Of a stretch of DNA of 7,948 nucleotides, positions 1-5,754 are shown piece by piece. Position 1 is the stretch's first letter; every line of letters starts with the position of its first letter. The DNA is from Devosia sp. (lineage in GTDB: Bacteria; Pseudomonadota; Alphaproteobacteria; Rhizobiales; Devosiaceae), in NCBI GenBank assembly GCA_028290225.1, contig JAQGKH010000331.1:1-7948 (forward strand), written 5' to 3'. The notes under the pieces were generated by a model. That model worked only from the letters and a program-made list of their open reading frames with translations. It was not told the DNA's origin and ran no database searches. The position numbers and the translations under genes are program-made.

Positions 1-2426
1 ACCAGCAGGGCGGGATCGACCTGGGGCCAGGGTGCATCGGCCACGAGGCCCGCGCGCCCAAGTTCCTGCCAGCAGGTTTCCGCCAGATGCGGCATCATCG
101 GGGCGATCAACTGCACCAGGTAGCCAATGCCCTCTTCCAGCGCTGCTAGCCGGGATGCCGGTGCGGCGGCAACCAGGCCCGCCGAGCGCACCAGGGCGTT
201 GGTCAACTCATAGATCTGGGCCACGGCGCGGTTGAAGCGCAGGCCTTCGATATCGTCAGCCACCTGTTGCACCGCGCGGTGGGCAGCGCGGCGCACGCCA
301 GTGGCTTCCTCATCCGGGCTGATCGCGGCAGCGTCCGGGCACTGGGCGCGCAACGCGACCGTGTCGCCCACCAGGCGCCAGATGCGCTGCTGGAAGCGGC
401 TGGCGCCTTCAACCCCGGCCTCGGTCCATTGCACGTCCCGCTCGGGGGGCGAGTCCGAAAGCATGAACCAGCGCGCGGTATCGGCGCCATAGGTGGCGAC
501 GATCTCGTCGGGATCAACGACGTTCTTTTTGGATTTGCTCATCTTCTCGACCGAGCCGATGCTGATCGGCGCCCCGGTCTGAAGATGGGTCGCGGTGCGG
601 GTTTCGCCGCTTGCGCCGAGCACGACATCAACGGGAGCAACCCATTCGCCGCCCGGCCCCCGATAGGTCTCGTGCGTGACCATGCCTTGGGTGAACAGGC
701 CCTTGAAGGGCTCGTCGAGCCCGACATGCCCGGTCGCCTTCATGGCGCGGGTGAAGTAGCGAGAATAGAGCAGGTGCAGGATCGCGTGCTCGACCCCACC
801 GATATACTGGTCCACCGGCAGCCAGCGATCGGCAATGGCCGGGATAGTCGGGGTGTCGGCATGGGGGGCCGTGAAGCGGGCGAAGTACCAGGAGCTGTCC
901 ACGAAGGTGTCCATGGTGTCGGTTTCACGCCGTGCCGGGCCGCCGCATTGGGGGCAGTCAACATGCTTCCAGGTCGGATGATGATCCAGCGCGTTGCCGG
1001 GCTTATCGAAGCTGACATCCTCGGGCAAAACAACCGGCAGGTCCTTTTTGGGGACGGGCAGGGTGCCGCACACCTCGCAATGGATCACCGGAATGGGGCA
1101 GCCCCAATAGCGCTGGCGCGACACGCCCCAGTCGCGCAAGCGATAATTGACCTCGACCTGGCCCTGCGGCTTGCCGTCCACAGTGCGGGCGGCAAAGAAC
1201 CGGGCGGCGGCCGTCTTGGCGTCGGCAATGCTCAGGCCTGAGAGAAAGCCGGAATTAAAGATGTGACCAGTGTCAACATAGGCTTCGTTGCCGACGGCGA
1301 AGCTGGCCGCGTCGGTATCGGGCGGCAGCACCACCGGGATCACCGGCAGGTCGTATTTGCGGGCGAAATCCAGATCGCGCTGGTCATGCGCGGGGCAGCC
1401 GAAAATGGCGCCGGTGCCGTAGTCCATAAGAACGAAATTGGCGACATAGACGGGCAGGGTCTGGCCCTCGAGCACCGGATGCTTGACGTAAAGGCCGGTG
1501 AAGACACCTTTCTTTTCCGCCTTTTCCAGGGTTTCGGTCGCGGTGCCCAGCCGGCGCGTTTCGGCAACGAACTCCGCCAAGGCCGGATTGCTCGGGGCGA
1601 GCTCGGCAGTCAACGGATGGTCGGGTGATAGGGCCACAAAGGAAGCGCCGAAAATGGTATCGGGGCGGGTGGTGAACACCTCGATGCTGCCGGCATCCAC
1701 CGCGTCATTGGGCACCATCTCGAACAGCAGCCGCAGCCCTTCCGAGCGGCCGATCCAGTTGCGCTGCATGGTGCGCACTTTTTCAGGCCAATCGGTGAGG
1801 CCGTCGAGCGCCTCGAGCAGGTCTTCGGCAAAATCGGAAATCTTGAAGAACCATTGGGTCAGCTCGCGCTGTTCCACCACGGCGCCCGAGCGCCAGCCCT
1901 TGCCATCGATCACCTGCTCATTGGCGAGCACGGTCATGTCGACGGGGTCCCAGTTGACCTTGCTTTGCTTGCGGGTCACCAGGCCCGCCGCCATCATGTC
2001 GATGAACATGGCCTGCTGGTGCCGGTAATATTCCGGCTCGCAGGTAGCAAATTCACGTGTCCAGTCGATGGACAGGCCCATGGATTTGAGCTGGCCCTTC
2101 ATCGTGGCGATATTGGCGCGGGTCCAGGTGCCCGGATGGGTCTTGCGCTCGATGGCGGCGTTTTCCGCCGGCAGGCCGAAGGCGTCCCAGCCCATGGGAT
2201 GGAGCACATTCTTGCCCCTGGCGCGGTGATAACGGGCCACCACATCGCCCATGGCATAATTGCGCACATGGCCCATATGGATGCGCCCCGAAGGATAGGG
2301 AAACATTTCGAGCACGTAATAGGGCTCGCGCGGGTCATCATTGGACGTCACAAAGCTTTGGCGCTGGTCCCAGACCTGCTGCCAATGGGGCTCCATCTCG
2401 CGCGGATTATAGCGTTCGCCGCTCAA
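1..2426 (-). CDS. leuS: Leucyl-tRNA synthetase, C-terminal end cut by the window edge
   Basis: Cytoplasmic class I aminoacyl-tRNA synthetase that charges tRNA-Leu using ATP and edits mischarged products. The reading frame is open for 808 codons plus two bases; the family is usually about 860-870 residues, so only the tail of the C-terminal domain lies outside. Visible landmarks: class I HIGH motif as HMGH at residues 50-53 (2268-2279); the CP1 editing-domain TTRPDT at 252-257 and the editing aspartate in PAHDQRD (D348); a cysteine-rich zinc-type insertion (CEVC and CPQC pairs, around 950-1080); and KMSKS at 628-632 (531-545), followed by the helical anticodon-binding domain. I chose the TTG at 2424-2426 because it gives the family N-terminus (MSGERYNPRE, then EPHWQQVW) and has AAGGA (2435-2439) eight bases upstream. 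A later in-frame ATG (EMEPHW) would lose conserved residues. It is divergent from the yggS-type gene. Identification is certain; the TTG start is likely. Confidence 0.97.
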   Translation of the reverse strand, partial: MSGERYNPREMEPHWQQVWDQRQSFVTSNDDPREPYYVLEMFPYPSGRIHMGHVRNYAMGDVVARYHRARGKNVLHPMGWDAFGLPAENAAIERKTHPGTWTRANIATMKGQLKSMGLSIDWTREFATCEPEYYRHQQAMFIDMMAAGLVTRKQSKVNWDPVDMTVLANEQVIDGKGWRSGAVVEQRELTQWFFKISDFAEDLLEALDGLTDWPEKVRTMQRNWIGRSEGLRLLFEMVPNDAVDAGSIEVFTTRPDTIFGASFVALSPDHPLTAELAPSNPALAEFVAETRRLGTATETLEKAEKKGVFTGLYVKHPVLEGQTLPVYVANFVLMDYGTGAIFGCPAHDQRDLDFARKYDLPVIPVVLPPDTDAASFAVGNEAYVDTGHIFNSGFLSGLSIADAKTAAARFFAARTVDGKPQGQVEVNYRLRDWGVSRQRYWGCPIPVIHCEVCGTLPVPKKDLPVVLPEDVSFDKPGNALDHHPTWKHVDCPQCGGPARRETDTMDTFVDSSWYFARFTAPHADTPTIPAIADRWLPVDQYIGGVEHAILHLLYSRYFTRAMKATGHVGLDEPFKGLFTQGMVTHETYRGPGGEWVAPVDVVLGASGETRTATHLQTGAPISIGSVEKMSKSKKNVVDPDEIVATYGADTARWFMLSDSPPERDVQWTEAGVEGASRFQQRIWRLVGDTVALRAQCPDAAAISPDEEATGVRRAAHRAVQQVADDIEGLRFNRAVAQIYELTNALVRSAGLVAAAPASRLAALEEGIGYLVQLIAPMMPHLAETCWQELGRAGLVADAPWPQVDPALL

Positions 2427-2554
2427 TCTATTGGTCCTTGGGGGCAAATGCGCAGCCTGCCAAAAGGCCGAAGCTGCTTGCGTTTAGGGGGGATTTTGGC
2501 TACCGGACCATCATCAGAAATCACCCTTCAGGTCAACAGCAACAGGGCAACAGC
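2427..2554. promoter_or_regulatory. Divergent leuS / yggS intergenic region with a weak leuS promoter candidate
   Basis: This 128-base gap must carry the promoters of two divergent genes. On the minus strand a TTGACC hexamer (2531-2536) lies 17 bases from TGATGG (2508-2513); the -35 is good and the -10 poor, as is common in alphaproteobacteria, and it would leave a leader of about 75 bases before leuS. No convincing plus-strand promoter was seen. The yggS reading frame stays open upstream to 2438, but that extension (residues beginning MGANAQPAKR) resembles no YggS N-terminus, so I treat it as non-coding. No T-box was recognised; that would be unusual outside Gram-positives anyway. Confidence 0.3.
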
Positions 2555-3244
2555 GTGAGCCAGACTCAAGTGAACGCCCCGGACCGGCTGGCTGACATCC
2601 GCGCTCGCATCAGCCGCGCCGAACGCCGATTCGAGCCCAGGCTCGCGGCGGGGGTGAAGCTGGTGGCGGTGTCCAAGACCTTCGATGCGCAAGCCATTAT
2701 CCCGTTCCTCGAAGCTGGGCAGCGGGTGTTCGGGGAAAACCGCGTGCAGGAAGCCAAGGGCAAGTGGCCCGAGCTGCGCGCGCGCTTTGCCGGGATCGAG
2801 CTGCATCTGATCGGCCCCCTGCAAACCAACAAGGCGCGCGAAGCCGTTGCCGTGTTCGATGTGATCGAAACGCTGGATCGCGACAATCTTGCAGCTGTGC
2901 TGGCAGCGGAGATGGCGCGGGCAAACAAGCGCCTTCCCTGTTTCGTGCAGGTCAATATCGGCGAGGAGCCCCAAAAAAGCGGCGTGGCACCGGCCGAAGC
3001 GGCCTTGTTCGTAGACCGCTGCCGGACCGTTCATGGGCTCGATGTGGTCGGGCTGATGTGCATTCCGCCCGACGGAGTGCCGCCGGGGCCGTTTTTTGCC
3101 CAGATGGCGAACCTGGGGCGACGTGCGGGCGTGTCGCGGTTATCGATGGGCATGAGCGGGGATTTTGAAACCGCGATCGCCATGGGGGCAACCGAGGTGC
3201 GGGTGGGTTCAGCCCTGTTCGGGACGCGGCCGCCGCTTGCCTAG
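2555..3244 (+). CDS. yggS: YggS/PLPBP-family pyridoxal-5'-phosphate homeostasis protein
   Basis: Small cytoplasmic PLP-binding protein (229 residues, normal for the family) with a single alanine-racemase-like TIM barrel. The family has no established catalytic activity; it buffers PLP and affects amino-acid and keto-acid balance. Visible signatures: the PLP lysine in VAVSKTF (K41), FGENRVQEA, the LIGPLQTNK loop, VQVNIGEEPQKSGV, GLMCIPP, and the phosphate-binding end with MGMSGDFETAI and VRVGSALFG. The start is the GTG at 2555, with AGGG (2544-2547) seven bases upstream. Another in-frame GTG at 2570 is also possible; homologues begin close to the LADIRARI segment, so either fits. It is divergent from leuS, and the stop codon runs into a GC-rich hairpin. 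The YggS assignment is firm; the symbol follows E. coli. Confidence 0.94.
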   Translation: MSQTQVNAPDRLADIRARISRAERRFEPRLAAGVKLVAVSKTFDAQAIIPFLEAGQRVFGENRVQEAKGKWPELRARFAGIELHLIGPLQTNKAREAVAVFDVIETLDRDNLAAVLAAEMARANKRLPCFVQVNIGEEPQKSGVAPAEAALFVDRCRTVHGLDVVGLMCIPPDGVPPGPFFAQMANLGRRAGVSRLSMGMSGDFETAIAMGATEVRVGSALFGTRPPLA

Positions 3245-3266
3245 CCGGGCCAAGTGCTTGGCCGGC
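3244..3266 (+). terminator. GC-rich hairpin at the yggS stop codon, possible terminator
   Basis: GCCGG-g-CCAA, a GTGC loop and TTGGCCGGC form a nine-pair stem with one bulged G, beginning at the last base of the yggS stop codon. No T-run follows (GGTAAACTTTGCC), so it is not a classic intrinsic terminator. It may slow or end transcription, protect the 3' end, or need Rho. A second weak palindrome, CGGTAAA/TTTGCCG with one mismatch, follows directly. Confidence 0.4.
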
Positions 3267-3318
3267 GGTAAACTTTGCCGCGGTTTGCTGGCGGGCTGCA
3301 ACTTCTAGCCACGATGGC

Positions 3319-3341
3319 CCGTTGCTTAACCAACGTAACGG
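3319..3341. promoter_or_regulatory. Inverted repeat upstream of the CenR-like gene, candidate operator
   Basis: CGTTG-CTTAAC-CAACG (3320-3335) is a perfect five-base inverted repeat with a six-base spacer. It is overlapped by a second one, CCGTT (3319-3323) with AACGG (3337-3341). It sits about 75-95 bases before the regulator's start codon, in a 170-base gap that otherwise shows no confident promoter. Position and symmetry suit a dimeric transcription factor, possibly the regulator itself, but I do not recognise a known consensus. Confidence 0.3.
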
Positions 3342-3414
3342 CGACGTGACAACCGGATTGCGCTTTGCATGGTCCCCGGTTGCGCTGGCCTTGGTTCAAG
3401 TCCGGAGCAAACCC

Positions 3415-4098
3415 ATGAACAAGCGCCGCATTCTTTTGGTTGATGACGATGCGGATCTGCGCCAGACCCTCGTGGATCAACTCGAAGATACCAGCGAATT
3501 CGAAATCGTACAGGCGGGCAGCGCCAATGATGCTTTGAAGGCCACCCGCCAGAACAATATCGACCTGATGATCCTCGATGTCGGCTTGCCCGACATGGAT
3601 GGGCGCGAGGCGGTCAAGATCCTGCGCCAGGAGGGCTTCAAGAGCCCGATCCTGATGTTAACCGGGCAGGCGAGCGACGCCGACCAGATCAGGGGGCTCG
3701 AATCGGGCGCCAACGATTATCTGACCAAGCCGTTCCGGCTGCCCGTGCTGCTGGCGCGGATTCGCTCGGCCCTGCGGCAGCATGACCAGAGCGAGGATGC
3801 GGTGTTCACCATCGGGCCGTACAGCTTCCAGCCGGCGGCCAAGATGCTCGAAGCCAGCGATGGGGGCAAGGTGCGCCTCACCGACAAGGAAACCTCGATC
3901 CTCAAATATCTCTATCGCCAGGGGCCCAAGACCATCACGCGCGATGTGCTGCTCAAGGAAGTCTGGGGCTACAACAACCGCGTCACGACCCACACTTTAG
4001 AAACCCATATCTACCGGTTGCGCCAGAAAATCGAGCGCGATCCATCCCATGCGCGCCTGCTGGTGACCGAAGAAGGTGGCTATCGGCTGGTGCCATAG
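3415..4098 (+). CDS. cenR: OmpR-family response regulator, CenR/OtpR type
   Basis: Two-component response regulator of 227 residues: receiver domain at about 5-118 and OmpR-type winged-helix DNA-binding domain at about 130-227. The acidic pocket D10-D11-D12, the phospho-acceptor D55 (LDVGLPDMDG), T83 (LMLTGQ) and K105 (LTKPF) are all intact, so it should be activated by phosphorylation. The DNA-binding half shows LTDKETSILKYLYR, VWGYN, HTLETHIYRLRQKIE and the terminal GGYRLVP. The SEDAVFTIGPYSF linker and this winged-helix half closely match CenR of Caulobacter (essential cell-envelope regulator) and Brucella OtpR/CenR, as I recall them. The start is the ATG at 3415, with GGAG (3404-3407) seven bases upstream; the frame is open further upstream, but that part does not look coding. 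No histidine kinase is adjacent, so its CenK-like partner would be encoded elsewhere. Family is certain; the CenR orthology is likely. Confidence 0.9.
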   Translation: MNKRRILLVDDDADLRQTLVDQLEDTSEFEIVQAGSANDALKATRQNNIDLMILDVGLPDMDGREAVKILRQEGFKSPILMLTGQASDADQIRGLESGANDYLTKPFRLPVLLARIRSALRQHDQSEDAVFTIGPYSFQPAAKMLEASDGGKVRLTDKETSILKYLYRQGPKTITRDVLLKEVWGYNNRVTTHTLETHIYRLRQKIERDPSHARLLVTEEGGYRLVP

Positions 4099-4118
4099 GT
4101 CGCAGCCCTGAAAAAGGG

Positions 4119-4163
4119 TTCAAAGCGGCAGGCGAATTGCCCTATAGCTTGAAGCAGTGCTTC
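4119..4163 (+). promoter_or_regulatory. Weak promoter-like site and small palindrome before the cNMP-fold gene
   Basis: In the 112-base gap after cenR, TTCAAA (4119-4124) and TATAGC (4143-4148) stand 18 bases apart like a poor -35/-10 pair. Next comes a perfect palindrome GAAGCA-G-TGCTTC (4151-4163). A tiny CCCT/AGGG hairpin (4106-4118) lies just after the cenR stop and lacks a T-run. The downstream gene could therefore have its own promoter, read through from cenR, or both. The evidence is sequence likeness only. Confidence 0.22.
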
Positions 4164-4196
4164 GCGCCCACAAGGGGCGGCCGGGTGCAACTTCTT

Positions 4197-4202
4197 AAGG
4201 GG
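4197..4202 (+). promoter_or_regulatory. Ribosome binding site that decides the start of the cNMP-fold gene
   Basis: AAGGGG lies two bases before the ATG at 4205 but eight bases before the ATG at 4211. Two bases is too close for initiation, so the second ATG is preferred, giving an N-terminus of MDDAAAMLAR rather than MIMDDAAAM. Confidence 0.7.
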
Positions 4203-4210
4203 CGATGATC

Positions 4211-4654
4211 ATGGACGATGCGGCCGCGATGCTGGCGCGGGCCGAGTTCTTCGAGATGTGCGACGACGACCAACGGCGCATGCTGGCCTTTGCCGGGGAC
4301 CAGCAACATTTCGGCGCCGAGCAGGTGCTGTATAGGGCCGGGGAAGTGCCGAGCGGCGCCTTCGTGCTGCTGGGCGGCGCCCTGCAGGTGGTGCCTCAGA
4401 GCGGGGCGCCCTACACGATCGAGGAGCCGGGCAGCGTGGTTTCGGCCATGGCGCTGATCCTGGCCAAGCCACGCCCGGTCACCATTTCGGCGCTGGGGGA
4501 AGCTGAAGTCTTCTTCGTGCCGCGCCACGCCTTCATGAAGCTGGTGCAGCAATCGCCGGTTCTGGCGCAACGGGTCACGGCGCGCATCGAGGCCGATCTG
4601 GGCAGCTATCTCGGCGCCCTCGAGCCCATTCGCAAGAAGATCAAGGGCAACTAA
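4211..4654 (+). CDS. Single-domain cyclic-nucleotide-binding-fold (Crp/PKA-R-like) protein with a degenerate cassette
   Basis: A 147-residue cytoplasmic protein with one cNMP-binding beta-barrel (about residues 8-110) and a helical tail (about 106-147). There is no helix-turn-helix, so it is not a Crp/Fnr transcription factor. Recognisable parts are the leading helix (LARAEFFEMCDDDQRRMLAF), the FGAEQVLYRAGEVPSGAFVLLGG barrel strands in order, and the phosphate-binding cassette at 77-94. Aligned by eye with the PKA regulatory-subunit cassette (FGELALIYGTPRAATVKA), the arginine (R88), P87, the ALI core and T91 remain, but the G-E pair that holds the ribose is S78-A79. Canonical cAMP binding is therefore doubtful. 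It follows the CenR-like gene on the same strand after 112 bases and converges on xthA. As I recall, the Brucella otpR neighbour is annotated as a cAMP-dependent protein kinase regulatory subunit, which is probably this family. The fold is firm; the function is unknown. Confidence 0.85.
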   Translation: MDDAAAMLARAEFFEMCDDDQRRMLAFAGDQQHFGAEQVLYRAGEVPSGAFVLLGGALQVVPQSGAPYTIEEPGSVVSAMALILAKPRPVTISALGEAEVFFVPRHAFMKLVQQSPVLAQRVTARIEADLGSYLGALEPIRKKIKGN

Positions 4655-4657
4655 GGC

Positions 4658-5467
4658 TCAGGCGCCGAAGCGCGCGATCACCGGAACATGGTCGGATGGC
4701 TTGTCGGTCCAGCCCCGCGCCGGCTTGATGATCTCGGCGCCCGAGCAATGGGCGGCCACATCGGCGGTCGCCCAAATATGGTCGAGCCGGCGCCCCCGGT
4801 TGGATTTCTCCCAGTCGAGGCCGCGATAGCTCCACCAGGAAAACAGCTTCTGGTCATGGGGGATATGCTGGCGCACCAGGTCGACCCAGCCATGCCCGCC
4901 CTGGAGCAGCGCATCGAGCCGGTCCGTTTCGGCGGGCGTATGGCTAATGACCTTGAGCATTTGCTTGTGGCTCCACACATCGTTCTCGTGGGGTGCCACA
5001 TTGAAATCGCCGGCGATCAGCTGCGCGCCGGCAAATTCGGGTTCGGCGAACCACAGTGCCATTTCATCGAGAAAATCGAGCTTGTGCTTGAACTTGGCAT
5101 TGATGGCGGGATCGGGTTCGTCCCCGCCGGCGGGAATATAGAAATTGTGCAGCGTCACCGGCCCGTGGCCCCAGTCCACGCGTGCCGACAGGTGCCGGGA
5201 ATGGGGAATGTCGCAGAACACGCGGCTCGAACTGTCTTCCAGCGGGAAGCGCGAGATGATGGCGACCCCGTGATAGCCCTTTTGCCCATGCACCGCCTGA
5301 TATGGGTAACCCGCTTCGGTGAAGGCGGTGCGGGGGAACTGATCCTCGGTGCACTTGATCTCCTGGAGCATCAGCACATCGGGTCGATACTGACCGAGAA
5401 AATCGAGCACCATGGGGAGGCGCAGGCGCACTGAGTTGATGTTCCAGGTGACAACGGCGATCGGCAT
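4658..5467 (-). CDS. xthA: Exodeoxyribonuclease III (class II AP endonuclease)
   Basis: Mg-dependent enzyme of the exonuclease-endonuclease-phosphatase fold that cuts DNA at abasic sites and removes 3'-blocking groups in base-excision repair; it also has 3'-5' exonuclease activity. The 269 residues match the E. coli length (268). Catalytic landmarks are all present: N9/N11 in WNINS, metal ligand E36 in LQEIK, GYHGVAI, Y110 in NFYIPAGGDE, D154 and N156 in GDFNVAP, the SWWSYRG and RGRRLDHIW segments, and the terminal D259-H260 pair in KPSDHVPV. The ATG at 5467 gives the family N-terminus MPIAVVTWN. The frame is open 40 codons further upstream, but that part is not conserved-looking. The ribosome binding site is weak (only GGA). 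It converges with the cNMP-fold gene, with three bases between the stop codons, and is divergent from ffh. Confidence 0.96.
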   Translation of the reverse strand: MPIAVVTWNINSVRLRLPMVLDFLGQYRPDVLMLQEIKCTEDQFPRTAFTEAGYPYQAVHGQKGYHGVAIISRFPLEDSSSRVFCDIPHSRHLSARVDWGHGPVTLHNFYIPAGGDEPDPAINAKFKHKLDFLDEMALWFAEPEFAGAQLIAGDFNVAPHENDVWSHKQMLKVISHTPAETDRLDALLQGGHGWVDLVRQHIPHDQKLFSWWSYRGLDWEKSNRGRRLDHIWATADVAAHCSGAEIIKPARGWTDKPSDHVPVIARFGA

Positions 5468-5551
5468 GGGGGTATCCGGTTGGTCGGGAAGGGGGGTGTT
5501 ATGGCCGAACGGGGCGGCGGGCGTCCAGCCGATAAACCCGCGGCGGCCGGG

Positions 5552-5574
5552 CTTTCCTTGACTCGGAAAGTCAA
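5552..5574. repeat. Two interleaved inverted repeats overlapping the ffh -35 region
   Basis: CTTTCC (5552-5557) pairs with GGAAAG (5565-5570), and TTGACT (5558-5563) pairs with AGTCAA (5569-5574), so two dyads overlap within 23 bases. The second dyad contains the putative -35 hexamer. This could be an operator between the divergent xthA and ffh genes; no known regulator consensus was recognised. Confidence 0.45.
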
Positions 5575-5586
5575 AAACTCTATGCA
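5558..5586 (+). promoter_or_regulatory. Putative sigma70-type promoter for ffh-rpsP
   Basis: TTGACT (5558-5563) is separated by exactly 17 bases from TATGCA (5581-5586), the best -35/-10 pair in the 287-base intergenic region. Transcription would start near 5593 and leave a leader of about 160 bases before ffh. A TATAAA (5638-5643) lies closer to the gene but has no good -35 partner. No convincing minus-strand promoter for xthA was identified here. Confidence 0.45.
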
Positions 5587-5754
5587 ACGCCCATTCATCA
5601 GGCCCATACCTGATCCGCCGACCGGGACCCCAAGTGGTATAAAGCGATCCCGGAGGCCACCATCCGCCAGCGCGTTGCGCCCGCGGGTGGGTTTGGCGTT
5701 TGGGCTGATGGAACTTACATCTCTCGGAGTGATCCGACGAGGCAGGGATAAACG
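5587..5754 (+). other. Untranslated leader of ffh with several small inverted repeats
   Basis: No gene is seen here. The stretch carries a perfect ATCAGG-CCCATA-CCTGAT hairpin (5597-5614), a CCGGGA (5622-5627)/TCCCGG (5648-5653) pair and a self-complementary CCCGCGGG, then AGGG (5744-5747) seven bases before the ffh ATG as ribosome binding site. I looked for the conserved GGAAGGAAGCAGCC core of 4.5S SRP RNA and did not find it. No known riboswitch was recognised. An open plus-strand frame from 5480 crosses the region, but it is basic and proline-rich, runs past the ffh start and looks non-coding. Confidence 0.4.

Noticed and set aside
267..1241. 324-codon plus-strand open frame opposite leuS, and similar ones at 1263-1628 and 1854-2558
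   Set aside because: leuS is intact on the other strand with HMGH, the editing motifs and KMSKS in one uninterrupted frame; the plus-strand translations show no family features.
2438..2554. 39-codon N-terminal extension of the YggS-type protein
   Set aside because: The extension has no family similarity and lies in the divergent promoter region; the GTG at 2555 has a good ribosome binding site and gives a normal length.
3322..3414. 31-codon N-terminal extension of the response regulator
   Set aside because: The receiver domain begins at the ATG at 3415 with a well-placed GGAG; upstream residues are not receiver-like and cover the putative regulatory region.
4688..5434. 248-codon plus-strand open frame opposite xthA
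   Set aside because: It is the antisense of a complete exonuclease III with all catalytic residues, and has no domain of its own.
5587..5754. 4.5S SRP RNA gene next to ffh
   Set aside because: The conserved GGAAGGAAGCAGCC-type core and the matching long hairpin are absent from both strands of the gap.
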